This document shows positions 7,248 to 15,192 of a stretch of 64,000 bases of DNA, in pieces (position 1 is the stretch's first letter; each line of letters opens with the position of its first letter). The notes beneath the pieces were generated by a model. The model searched no databases. It worked only from the letters and a program-made list of their open reading frames with translations, and was not told where the DNA came from. Both the position numbers and the translations under genes were made by a program. This stretch comes from Larkinella arboricola (lineage in GTDB: Bacteria; Bacteroidota; Bacteroidia; Cytophagales; Spirosomataceae): the NCBI RefSeq assembly GCF_003259745.1, contig NZ_QLMC01000006.1, positions 272,731 to 336,730 of the forward strand, given 5' to 3'.

Positions 7248-9044
7248 ATGAATCTTAAACTATTCCTTTCTTTAGCCATAGCTATCTTACCCATTCAGGG
7301 TATAGCACAAACCGATTTCCTGCCTGACTCACTCCGTCACGCTCCAGATTCGGTCAAAACCTGGACTCTCCGGGAAATTGGTGATTCTTTAATCTTTGCT
7401 GGGCAGATTACAACGGCCAAACAGGCTTTTGTGCAAGCTCTGGCTATTGCCCAGAAATCCGGCCGGCCCGCCGATATCGGTTTGGGTTATCGGGGTATGG
7501 GCTACTGGCACTCCAATGTGGGTGAATATGATCAGGCCGTTACCTGGTACCAGAAGGCATTACACCAATTCGAGCAGCAGCAGCGTACGCGGCAATACAT
7601 TAAAACTTTAAGTTACATCATATTTTGTTACACCCGGCTCCATCAGGACAAGCAGGCGCTGTATTATATCAAAAAGGGGATTTCCATGGCTAGTAAAGAA
7701 GGCTATACGGATCTGCTGATTGCTTTCTACAATGGGTATGCGGTTTACGCCGACCAACACAAGCAGTTTAAGGAAGCGCTGCAGTACCGCAAAAAGATTC
7801 TGACCTACTGGAAGGAAAAGAAAGCCTGGCAGGAATACTACATTTCTCTTTTTAATATGGGATTGTTGTATAAAAATATGAAAGAATACCATCGTTCGGA
7901 ACAGGCCTTCCGGGAAACGCTGGCCTACACCCAACGGGTTCATGACACGTATTTGAAGGGATATGTGCTGGCGGGTATACCATACGCCCTGATTCCGCTG
8001 GGCAAATTGGATGAAGCCGAAAATTTCTGCCAACAGGCTATTGACTGGATCGATAAAACCAATACAGAAAAACACGCCCTGCTTGTCGACATTAATGATC
8101 ATCTGGGCCGAATTGAGGAAAAGCGAGGTAATTTTCAAAAGGCCCTAATGTATTACCGACGTCAGGTGGTCCATAAAGACAGTGTTTTTAATGCCGAAAA
8201 GATCAAGCAGGTCAATGAACTGGAAGCCCGCTACCAGAACCGAGAAAAAGAAGAACAGATTCGCCAGTTGGCAGAAACCAACGCCCGCCAGACCCGCCAG
8301 ATCTGGATAGGCTCGGGGGGCGTAACAATTTTGCTGATTCTGCTGGGCACTTTATATCATCTTTACCGGCGCATCGGCCAGAGTCGGCAGAAAATTCGGC
8401 AACAGTCAGAGCAATTGACCTTGATGATGAAGGAACTCCACCATCGGGTCAAGAATAACTTAGCGATTGTCTCCAGCCTACTTTCGCTTCAGGCAACGCA
8501 CCTGAAAGACGAGAATGCTCTGGAAGCCGTTCGGGTCAGTCACCAGCGGGTCGAAGCCATGTCGCTCATTCACCAGCGGCTCTACCAGACAGAGGAAGTC
8601 ACCACCATTGATATGCAGGCTTATCTGACCGATTTGACCTATGGGCTGATGAAAGCCTACGGTTATCAGCCAACGGAGTTTGATCTCCAACTGGATATCC
8701 AGGTGATCAATCTGGATGTGGATGTGGCAACTCCCATCGGCCTGATTGCTAACGAACTTATAACAAACTCGTTTAAACACGCTTTTCCAGGCATCCCCCA
8801 TCCTAGGCTAGTTATTAAACTGGATTCAATTCCTGGAGCTGCACTACCTGGGGTAACGCTGGAAGTACACGACAACGGACCGGGCATTGAAACTCGTAAC
8901 TGGCAGAAACTCGACCGGCGTAGTTCGTTTGGTAAGCAACTGGTCGTTATGCTTACTGACCAGATGGAAGGTAAGCTAGAATTGTTCCAGCAAAATGGTG
9001 CTTTATTCCGGTTGTCTGTTCCGCAAACTCGCTTGTCAGCGTAG
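7248..9044 (+). CDS. TPR-containing sensor histidine kinase (HisKA_2 type)
   Basis: 598 residues. A signal peptide (MNLKLFLSLAIAILPIQGIAQ) is followed by a TPR-rich sensor region to about residue 330, a coiled coil, one membrane helix near 353-372 (IWIGSGGVTILLILLGTLY), then the kinase. The dimerisation domain is of HisKA_2 type, with LHHRVKNNLAIVSSLLSLQ and the phospho-His at about 398. The ATPase part has the N box NELITNSFKHAF and the DNGPGIE G1 box and ends FGKQLVVMLTDQMEGKLEL. The architecture is common in Cytophagales. It is divergent from the LytTR regulator at 6017-6802, the likely phospho-acceptor. The periplasmic TPR array suggests a protein or peptide signal; the actual ligand is unknown. 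Confidence 0.93.
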   Translation: MNLKLFLSLAIAILPIQGIAQTDFLPDSLRHAPDSVKTWTLREIGDSLIFAGQITTAKQAFVQALAIAQKSGRPADIGLGYRGMGYWHSNVGEYDQAVTWYQKALHQFEQQQRTRQYIKTLSYIIFCYTRLHQDKQALYYIKKGISMASKEGYTDLLIAFYNGYAVYADQHKQFKEALQYRKKILTYWKEKKAWQEYYISLFNMGLLYKNMKEYHRSEQAFRETLAYTQRVHDTYLKGYVLAGIPYALIPLGKLDEAENFCQQAIDWIDKTNTEKHALLVDINDHLGRIEEKRGNFQKALMYYRRQVVHKDSVFNAEKIKQVNELEARYQNREKEEQIRQLAETNARQTRQIWIGSGGVTILLILLGTLYHLYRRIGQSRQKIRQQSEQLTLMMKELHHRVKNNLAIVSSLLSLQATHLKDENALEAVRVSHQRVEAMSLIHQRLYQTEEVTTIDMQAYLTDLTYGLMKAYGYQPTEFDLQLDIQVINLDVDVATPIGLIANELITNSFKHAFPGIPHPRLVIKLDSIPGAALPGVTLEVHDNGPGIETRNWQKLDRRSSFGKQLVVMLTDQMEGKLELFQQNGALFRLSVPQTRLSA

Positions 9045-9304
9045 AAGAGTTTGACACAGGCAGTGGCGCTATGGTATTTTACGAGAGCATCAAAAAGTGT
9101 GGGGCTACTGGTAGACTTTACTAGTTTAGCCTATAACCGATCGGCCCAATGGAACTACAGCCCCCTTCTCCAGTTGCCCCAACAGAACAACCGGGTGAGT
9201 CTGGCTCAACTCCATCACATCTTTCAAGTGGAAATAGTTAGAAAAACCGGCATCTGTACAGCTTTTCCCCTGGCGCTTGCTGCTTCAAGAAGGAATTAAC
9301 GAGT
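9045..9304. other. Intergenic region, no convincing gene
   Basis: Between the kinase stop and the DoxX-like gene. A frame of 82 codons from a TTG at 9051 (MTQAVALWYFTRASKS) covers nearly the whole gap, but it has no ATG, no recognised similarity and an irregular composition. It is probably chance or a remnant. The promoter of the 9305-11600 cassette should lie here. Confidence 0.4.
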
Positions 9305-9706
9305 ATGGCTGAACGATCCATTCACATCCATAAACTACTTACTTATTTTATTGCCAGCGTATGGCTGATCAACGGCCTGGTGTGTAAAGTCCTCCAGCTG
9401 GTCCCCCGCCACCAACAGATTGTGGCCCGCATCTTAGGAGAAGACTATGCTCCCCAACTCACCCGGCTTATTGGCTTTTCGGAGATCCTGCTGGCCGGAT
9501 GGATTCTTTCTTTTCATCAGACCCGCCTGTGCGCCTGGACCCAAATCCTACTAGTCGTCTTAATGAATGCCATTGAGTTCGTCCTGGCCCCGGATCTGCT
9601 GCTCTTTGGCCGCCTAAACGCCCTCTACGCCTTGCTGTTTGTGCTGCTGGTTTACAGCAACGAATTTGTGTTCAACTCCCGGCCCGACTCTGCGAAGTAT
9701 GTTTGA
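9305..9706 (+). CDS. DoxX-like integral membrane protein
   Basis: 133 residues with four hydrophobic helices: LLTYFIASVWLINGLVCKVL, LIGFSEILLAGWILSF, AWTQILLVVLMNAIEFVL and LNALYALLFVLLVYSNEFVF. The WLINGLVCKVL and GFSEILLAGWI patterns fit the DoxX-like (DoxX_3) family of small four-helix membrane proteins, whose biochemical role is generally unknown. It is the first gene of a cassette in which each gene overlaps the next: its stop overlaps the start of the DUF2071 gene by 8 bases. A redox or membrane-quinone role is known for some DoxX members only. Confidence 0.75.
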   Translation: MAERSIHIHKLLTYFIASVWLINGLVCKVLQLVPRHQQIVARILGEDYAPQLTRLIGFSEILLAGWILSFHQTRLCAWTQILLVVLMNAIEFVLAPDLLLFGRLNALYALLFVLLVYSNEFVFNSRPDSAKYV

Positions 9707-10442
9707 TTTTCTCAGAAACCACCCCTTTGCCGTCGAAGCGTTTTTTGAGTATTCGCTGGTGCTCACCTATGCGCTACCCCAGCAGGATTTGCAACCTTTG
9801 ATTCCCGAGTGCCTGAGGCTGGACACGTTCCAGGACCGCTGGGCGTTTGTGGCCCTGGCCCTAGTGCAAACCAAAGCCTTACGCCCCAAAGGACTGCCCG
9901 CCTTTTTGGGCAGCGACTTCTTTCTGATGGGCTACCGCATCTTTGTTCGCTATGCCACCCCTACCGGCCGACACCTGCGGGGCTTGTACATCCTACGATC
10001 CGAAACGGATAGTACCCGCATGGCCATGCTGGGCTCGGTCTTCACTCACTATGGATTCACGGCAACGGATATTGACCAGCACGAGCAGGAAGACCGCTTG
10101 CAGATCCGTTCGCAAAAATCGGGGGTGGATATCCTGGTCAACACCCACGTGTCAACCGGCTTGCCGCTACCCGCCCACTCTCCTTTCCCTTCCTGGCAAC
10201 AAGCCCGGCGGTATGCCGGTCCTTTGCCCTTCACCTTTTCGGTGGATCCCCACCACCGGCACGTGCTGATCGTTGAAGGGCTGCGTGAGCAGTGGCATCC
10301 TAAGCCGGTGGAAGTTATCAGAGCCCGGGTGCCGCTGCTGCAAGCGGCACCCTTTCAGCACAGCCAGTTGGCCAGCGCTTTTATCATTCGACAACTCCCT
10401 TACTGGTGGAAACCCGGTCAACGTCAACCATGGAACCCATAA
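9699..10442 (+). CDS. DUF2071 (YqjF-like) family protein
   Basis: 247 residues from the ATG at 9699 (MFDFLRNHPFAVEAFFEYSL); the frame extends upstream to 9639 but that part lies inside the DoxX gene. Family traits are VLTYALPQQDLQPLIPECL, then a central WAFVALALVQTKALRPKGLP and FFLMGYRIFVRYATPTGRHLRG. DUF2071 proteins share the acetoacetate-decarboxylase-like beta fold but their reaction is unknown. No signal peptide. It is coupled to the DoxX gene upstream (8-base overlap) and to the methyltransferase downstream (13-base overlap). Confidence 0.75.
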   Translation: MFDFLRNHPFAVEAFFEYSLVLTYALPQQDLQPLIPECLRLDTFQDRWAFVALALVQTKALRPKGLPAFLGSDFFLMGYRIFVRYATPTGRHLRGLYILRSETDSTRMAMLGSVFTHYGFTATDIDQHEQEDRLQIRSQKSGVDILVNTHVSTGLPLPAHSPFPSWQQARRYAGPLPFTFSVDPHHRHVLIVEGLREQWHPKPVEVIRARVPLLQAAPFQHSQLASAFIIRQLPYWWKPGQRQPWNP

Positions 10443-11194
10443 GAAAACCCTTTCAGGGGGTGGTTAACATCCTGCGCTTTAACTGGCACCTGTACGCCTG
10501 GGCGGGTGGTCTGGTAATCCTGCTTTGGCTGGTAAGCCCCCTGCTCACCAGCCCCTACAGGGTCTGGTTCCCGCTTATCGCCTGGCTTATTGTCCTCGGT
10601 ACGCTAACCTCGCTGCTGGTCTCCTTTTACGTTTATGACCGCTCGAATCTATACCGCTTTTCCTGGCTGAACGCCGTGTTTGACACCCCGCCATCCACTC
10701 TCTTAACTTTTCATGCGGGGTTTGATGAGACCAGCGCCCTGTTGCAGCAGCGATTTCCGCAGGCCCACCTGCAAGCGTTTGACTTTTATGATCCCCAACG
10801 GCACACGGAGGTGTCCATTCAACGGGCCCGGAAGGTGTATGCTGCCTATGCCAACACCCAGTCCATCCAAACTTCCCAAGTCCCCCTACCGGACGGGGTA
10901 GCCGATGGCATCTTTTTGGTGCTGGCCGCCCACGAGATCCGCCACCCCGCCGAGCGGATTCACTTTTTTGGCGAGCTTCGGCGGGTGCTCAAACCGGCGG
11001 GTAAACTCATTGTCGTCGAACACCTGCGCAACCCGCTTAACTTTCTGGCCTACAACATCGGCTTTTTCCACTTTCTCTCCGAATCGGTTTGGAGAACCAC
11101 GTTCCGCAAGGCCGCCCTGCGGCTGAGTCGCCGGTCGAACATCGCTCACTTCATCACGGTTTTTGTCCTGGAAAAGAATGATCACGCAGCTTAA
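10430..11194 (+). CDS. Membrane-anchored class I SAM-dependent methyltransferase
   Basis: 254 residues from ATG 10430 (MEPIRKPFQGVVNILRFN); a GTG frame 24 bases upstream is less likely. Two N-terminal membrane helices (WAGGLVILLWLVSPLL and FPLIAWLIVLGTLTSLLVSF) are followed by a Rossmann methyltransferase domain. Its SAM site reads LTFHAGFDETSALLQQRFP with acidic LQAFDFYDP, then VPLPDGVADGIFLVLAAHEI and the post-motif GKLIVVEHLRNPLNFLAYN. The motif I glycines are fewer than usual (HAGFDE). The membrane anchor suggests a lipid, quinone or other hydrophobic substrate; this is inference. It overlaps the DUF2071 gene and the following membrane gene. Confidence 0.8.
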   Translation: MEPIRKPFQGVVNILRFNWHLYAWAGGLVILLWLVSPLLTSPYRVWFPLIAWLIVLGTLTSLLVSFYVYDRSNLYRFSWLNAVFDTPPSTLLTFHAGFDETSALLQQRFPQAHLQAFDFYDPQRHTEVSIQRARKVYAAYANTQSIQTSQVPLPDGVADGIFLVLAAHEIRHPAERIHFFGELRRVLKPAGKLIVVEHLRNPLNFLAYNIGFFHFLSESVWRTTFRKAALRLSRRSNIAHFITVFVLEKNDHAA

Positions 11195-11600
11195 TATCGT
11201 TGGAGGAGTGTGCATTTTATTAGCGCTGCTGCACGCCGTGTTTCCTTCTTATTTTCACTGGAAACAGGAGTTAAAAGCCCTCAGCCTGCTGAACCGGCAG
11301 TTGATGTACGTGCACACCTTTTTCATTGTCTTGACGGTGTTTTTCATCGGGCTTTTATGCCTAACTGCTGCCAAGGACCTGGTCACCACCCGGTTGGGAA
11401 ACCGAATAGCGCTGGGCCTGGCCATTTTTTGGGCTCTGCGGCTCTGGGTGCAGTTCTTTGGCTATTCGGCTCAGTTGTGGCGGGGCAAACCTCTGGAAAC
11501 GGTGGTGCACGTCGTGTTTTCACTCCTATGGCTTTACTTCACCGCTATTTTTTTCATGGTTTTCTGGAGTGGTTGGAAGCTTTATCCATTCGCCCACTGA
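11178..11600 (+). CDS. Small four-helix integral membrane protein
   Basis: 140 residues from ATG 11178 (MITQLNIVGGVCILLALLHA), overlapping the methyltransferase stop by 17 bases. Four hydrophobic segments are visible: LNIVGGVCILLALLHAVFPS, YVHTFFIVLTVFFIGLLCLT, ALGLAIFWALRLWVQFFGY and VVHVVFSLLWLYFTAIFFMV. I do not recognise a named family. As the last member of the DoxX/DUF2071/methyltransferase cassette it probably works with them in the membrane. Confidence 0.7.
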   Translation: MITQLNIVGGVCILLALLHAVFPSYFHWKQELKALSLLNRQLMYVHTFFIVLTVFFIGLLCLTAAKDLVTTRLGNRIALGLAIFWALRLWVQFFGYSAQLWRGKPLETVVHVVFSLLWLYFTAIFFMVFWSGWKLYPFAH

Positions 11601-11686
11601 TCGATCATCTGAGTACTTGTCGGGTCCCTTTACAAAGGAAACGAATGGGTCTTTAGTGCTCTTGGCTAGAAAATAGATTTAGCCGA

Positions 11687-12325
11687 TCAAAGCAAACTGC
11701 GTAGAAGAGACGTAAGTTCTTCGGCCTTGTTAATGGTCATAAAGTGCCCGCCACCCACGACGGGAATAGCCCCCTTCACATAGCGAAAAGGCAAAATCCG
11801 GTCGGCCTGCCCGTGAATATGGATCAAGTTGGGCGTGGGCGTCTGGTGGGTCCAGGTGACGATCTGATCAATGGCCCAGCTCAGAAACGCCGGGTCGGTT
11901 TCGCGTAAAATCGTCGCCAGCAACTGCCTGTCGGCTTTGCTATGGGTGCAAAAAAACCAGTTACTCAAAACCGTGGGCCGTTTCATCCACGCGGTCGGCA
12001 GCAATTTATGAAGCCGCAGCTGACCCGCCAGCCGGTAATAAAAGGGGATTTCCTGCCGGGTCTTTGCCGAGGCAATTAGAATAACCTTTTCGGTTGGGAT
12101 GAGCTTGGCCACTTCCACGGCCATAATCCCACCAAACGAAAGCCCAATGAGAACGGGCTTTTCCTGGGTGATCTGTTGCCCCAACCGCCGGGCATACTTT
12201 TCGATAGTTTCGCCGGAAGTGGGCGGGATCCAAGTGATAAACGTGACGGCAAAGCCCGACCAATCCAGGTTTTTAAACACGCGCTCATCGGCTCCTAACC
12301 CACTGAAGATATAAATCGGTTTCAT
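11687..12325 (-). CDS. Alpha/beta hydrolase
   Basis: 212 residues, a small alpha/beta-hydrolase fold protein. The N-terminus MKPIYIFSGLGADERVFKNL is the oxyanion strand, the nucleophile elbow is IGLSFGGIMAVEVAK (Ser in GLSFGG), an Asp follows in IHGQADRILPF, and the catalytic His lies in VGGGHFMTINKAEEL. All three catalytic residues are therefore in place. No signal peptide. The closest functional hint is the general esterase/lipase class. It is a single gene, convergent with the cassette that ends at 11600 and divergent from the antitoxin remnant at 12414. Confidence 0.85.
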   Translation of the reverse strand: MKPIYIFSGLGADERVFKNLDWSGFAVTFITWIPPTSGETIEKYARRLGQQITQEKPVLIGLSFGGIMAVEVAKLIPTEKVILIASAKTRQEIPFYYRLAGQLRLHKLLPTAWMKRPTVLSNWFFCTHSKADRQLLATILRETDPAFLSWAIDQIVTWTHQTPTPNLIHIHGQADRILPFRYVKGAIPVVGGGHFMTINKAEELTSLLRSLL

Positions 12326-12413
12326 GTTTGACGACTGCTAGCATCCGTTACGAAATCGGAATGCTTGTTTTTGAAAATTTGTTTCGTTTAATAGATTAAA
12401 TAGAGCTGCTCAA

Positions 12414-12840
12414 ATGGAAACTCTCATCGAAAAGCCCACGTTGCACGAGCAACAGGTCGCCCGCGAATCGCTAGTGGGCTTGAGCTCGGCGATGCAGGGG
12501 CGGTCCGATCAGGTGACGATTCAAATCCAGGAAAACCACCAGGCCATTACCCTTCCCCGAAAAGTGCTGAAACTGCTCTCTTTTATTCTGTCGAACATGG
12601 CCAGTGGAAAGACGGTTTCCCTGATCCCCTCGGATTCCGAGGTCAGCACCCAGCAGGCGGCCGATCTATTACGGGTTTCCCGGCCCCATCTGGTCAAATT
12701 GCTCGGGCAAGGCGCTATCCTTTTAAAAAGTGGGCACTCACCGCCGTATCCTGCTGGAAGATTTACTGGCTTATAAAGCCGGGCAAAAGGGTCAGCGGAA
12801 AAGGCAGTTGCAACGGTTAGCCCACAAGCTCAGGAGCTAA
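12414..12840 (+). pseudogene. Frameshifted HTH (excisionase-type) antitoxin of a PIN toxin pair
   Basis: The first 104 codons encode a typical antitoxin of Bacteroidetes PIN-domain modules, with the helix-turn-helix STQQAADLLRVSRPHLVKLL. In the A5 run at 12725-12729 the frame breaks; the expected continuation is in the +1 frame (KVGTHRRILLEDLLAYKAG), which runs to a TAA at 12838-12840. Read straight through, the product would end at 12776 with an unrelated tail (SGHSPPYPAGRFTGL). One extra base (or two missing) explains it. The PIN gene follows 13 bases later, the usual arrangement. Either the antitoxin is dead or this is a sequencing error in a homopolymer. Confidence 0.8.
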
Positions 12841-12853
12841 ACCTGGGGTATGA

Positions 12854-13277
12854 ATGATTCATTCGATTCCGTTGACGGCGCTGCTCGATGCCTGTGTTCT
12901 GTACCCAGCTCCCATTCGGGATCTCTTGCTCCATCTAGCGGATTTCGAGTTGTATCAGCCCAAGTGGACCACTAAAATTCATCAGGAGTGGACCCGCAAC
13001 CTGCTGGTGAATCGGCCTGAATTAACCCGGGCACAGCTTCAGAGAACCGTCAAGGCGATGGAGAAGGCCTTTTCCCGACGCTACAGTAAAGCAGTATGAA
13101 CCCCTGATTGGATCGGTGAATTTACCCGATGAAGACGATTGTCATGTCCTGGCGGCAGCCCTACGTTGTCGGGCGGATGTGATTGTCACCTCCAACCTGA
13201 AAGGCTTTCTCAACGCGTATCTAAAGTTGTTCGAAATCGAGGCTCAACATCCACAAACGAGTAGGTTGTCATGGTAA
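12854..13277 (+). pseudogene. Frameshifted PIN-domain toxin
   Basis: Codons from ATG 12854 give a PIN-domain start (TALLDACVLYPAPIRDLLLH, with the first active-site Asp) and then KWTTKIHQEWTRNLLVNRPE with its conserved Glu. In the T4 run at 13070-13073 the frame breaks: the direct reading stops at 13099, while the +1 frame carries on as FPDATVKQYEPLIGSV, LPDEDDCHVLAAALRC with the next acidic residues, and DVIVTSNLKGFL. This second frame ends at a TAA at 13275-13277 shortly after IEAQHP, earlier than I expect for the family, so the C-terminus is probably lost as well. PIN toxins are Mg-dependent RNases; this copy should be inactive if the sequence is right. Confidence 0.8.
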
Positions 13278-13318
13278 TCCTGCTCAAGATGGTAGAAAAC
13301 AACCGCTCGACAGTCAGA

Positions 13319-13534
13319 CTAGACATCTTCAATATCAAACTCCTTGCTGACACTCGACAAGACCAAGGTCAAAGAAAGCTGGCCTTCCGTGGGTGAGCTG
13401 GTTGAGATTTGCTCGATTGACCAACCATTTTGCAGATCGGCATACAGGGAGGAGTCATTGGCGGCCCAGTGAATAATATTTTCTTCACCCGCCAACGCTA
13501 GTTTTGTCAGGGTAATCACTTTATACTTTTTCAT
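13319..13534 (-). CDS. Small hypothetical protein
   Basis: 71 residues (MKKYKVITLTKLALAGEENI...). The composition is protein-like, with alternating beta strands and a GWSIEQISTSS segment that recalls short DUF4177-like beta proteins. It lies between the broken PIN gene and the MFS remnant in the opposite direction. No motif gives a function. It may be a cargo gene of the accessory region. Confidence 0.45.
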   Translation of the reverse strand: MKKYKVITLTKLALAGEENIIHWAANDSSLYADLQNGWSIEQISTSSPTEGQLSLTLVLSSVSKEFDIEDV

Positions 13535-13630
13535 AGCTTTAGAAAATTAAGGTTGTTTCCAGAGAGGCTAAACGTTCATTCGTTGCTGTTTGGGGTCCAC
13601 TATTTTCGATAGATAACAGAAGCGGGCCCA

Positions 13631-13894
13631 AAAGGTCACCGGCAGCAAAAAATTGTTAGCCAGGCCATGCAGGCAGTAGCACCGCTGCATGGTCCGCAAA
13701 ATGAACTGCTCCGGGTTTGGGGATCAATCAAATGCTGCAATCGGTTGTTTACCGGTGCCATCTCGGAAAGGATCGGTGTAGCCAATGCATTCCGCTTATC
13801 GGAAGGCTTGGTAATGCTGGTGGGGATAATTTCTTTCTTTACCCCAACACTGATGCTGTTAGGAAGAAAGGAACCGGTTGTTGATAATGAATAA
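13631..13894 (+). pseudogene. MFS efflux transporter, C-terminal remnant (Mef-like)
   Basis: The open frame reads SQAMQAVAPLHGPQ, LFTGAISERIGVANAF and GLVMLVGIISFFTPTLMLLG and ends at 13894. In macrolide-efflux MFS proteins the corresponding region has MQ..AP..QGR....GSI and G.ISERIGV followed by the last membrane helix, so this looks like the final fifth of such a transporter. The part between residues 10 and 35 does not align well and may be shifted. It lies 40 bases upstream of a macrolide phosphotransferase gene in the same direction, the order known for mef/mph pairs. The rest of the transporter is absent. Confidence 0.5.
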
Positions 13895-13934
13895 ATTTCA
13901 CAGCTGATTTTATAAACTAAAGTGATCAATCGAA

Positions 13935-14818
13935 ATGGAAACGAAAGCTATCTTACAACTGGCAGAACGTCATGGTCTTCAACTAAAAGACGAAATCAGC
14001 TTTAATGAAATGGGCATTGATTTTAAAGTGGGATTCGCCACCGAAATCAATGGTACGAAATGGGTACTGCGCATTCCTCGGCGCGATAACCTGGCCGGGC
14101 AGATCGAAAAAGAAAGGAACATTCTGAACCTGGCAAAGAAATACCTTTCAGTTGCTGTACCTGACTGGAAAATCGCAAGTCCAGAATTGGTGGCTTACCC
14201 CCTGCTGGACAATAAACCGGTCCTCACCTTTGATGCCCAAACCTATGAAGTGAGTTGGAACATGGACCAGGAAAACAATCAGTATACCCATTCCTTGGCA
14301 AACGTATTGGTTACGCTGCATCAAATACCGGTTCAGAAAGTAAAAGATGCCGGATTAAAGGTGCTTTCGCCCCAGATGCTTCGGCCGGAAATACAGGAAC
14401 GGCTGGAAACGGTAAAAGCGGGTTAGGTATAAGTACCGCCCTGGAAAAGCGTTGGCGCCAATGGCTGGATAACGATGCCCTCTGGCCGGATTTTACAACG
14501 TTCGTGCACGGTGATCTCTATGCGGGGCATATCCTGGCGGCAAAAAATGGAGCCATTAGCGGGATTATTGATTGGTCGGAAGGTCAGGTTAGCGATCCGT
14601 CCATTGACTTTTCGGGGCATCTTTCTGTCTTTGGAGAAGAAAGCCTGAAAGAACTATTAAGCGAATACAAAAAGCTAGGCGGTATGGTCTGGGAGGGTAT
14701 GTTTGAACAAACCGTTGAGCGCCACGCTGCCGCTCCGTTGTTATACGGTCTTTTTGCGATTGCAACCAACAGTGATACCCATATTGAAGCCGCTAAGGTA
14801 CAACTGGGTCTGGTATAA
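13935..14818 (+). pseudogene. Macrolide 2'-phosphotransferase (Mph family), frameshifted
   Basis: From ATG 13935 the product shows the Mph N-lobe (GIDFKVGFATEINGTKWVLR with the nucleotide-binding Lys-containing strand; AGQIEKERNILNLAKKYL). After ERLETVKAG the frame meets TAG at 14424-14426, while the -1 frame carries on at once with LGISTALEKRWRQWLD and the catalytic loop FVHGDLYAGHIL (His-Gly-Asp; Asn replaced by His as in Mph enzymes) and GIIDWSEGQVSDPSIDF. One missing G in the GCGGG stretch near 14420 explains it. Both lobes are otherwise complete to the TAA at 14816-14818. Intact enzymes transfer phosphate from GTP to the desosamine of macrolides. As written, the gene cannot make a whole enzyme. 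Confidence 0.8.
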
Positions 14819-14821
14819 GTC

Positions 14822-14875
14822 AGAAACTCGAATAGTAGCACTTATCGTTTGAGATGTGTTACTATTCAAGTTTCT
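14822..14875. repeat. Long inverted repeat just after the mph remnant
   Basis: Arms of 16 bases, AGAAACTCGAATAGTA (14822-14837) and TACTATTCAAGTTTCT (14860-14875), match except for one G-T wobble; the loop is 22 bases. It begins 3 bases after the mph stop codon. There is no T run behind it on the plus strand, so it is a weak candidate terminator. It could also be the end of a mobile or integrated unit. Confidence 0.55.
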
Positions 14876-15052
14876 ATTGTCGAGTCACGACGTTAGGAAA
14901 GAATATCGACTACGTTTATGCGTCTTCATCTTGATGTTAAAATCCCGGTCGTTGAAGGCATTGACGCCTAAACGGGCTGGAAGTACCTACAGTCGTTCGA
15001 CAGTTGCCTGGTTGCCGGTGTGATCATCATAAATATTGCTAACCCCTCTTTA

Positions 15053-15085
15053 GGCCTTGCCGCTCGGATCGGCAAGGCCTTTTTG
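15053..15085 (+). terminator. Factor-independent terminator
   Basis: A perfect 10-base-pair stem, GGCCTTGCCG (15053-15062) and CGGCAAGGCC (15070-15079), with a 7-base loop, followed by TTTTTT on the plus strand. On the minus strand no T run follows. It therefore ends plus-strand transcripts from the mph region. The stretch 14876-15052 before it and 15086-15192 after it show no convincing gene. Confidence 0.8.
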
Positions 15086-15192
15086 TTGGAGCAAACGACA
15101 CGAACATCTTCAGTCGCATCTGGGGGTTTGTCTCTTATCGATCATGTTACAGGGGGCTTAACCGTAAAACATCATAAGAAGCAGCAAATCGA

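Noticed and set aside
9051-9299. An 82-codon frame between the histidine kinase and the DoxX-like gene
   Set aside because: It starts at TTG, has no similarity or motif and could be a chance frame; it is listed only as an intergenic region.
13636-13929. A 97-codon minus-strand frame over the MFS remnant
   Set aside because: The plus strand has transporter-like helices and the order efflux then mph, so the minus frame is a shadow.
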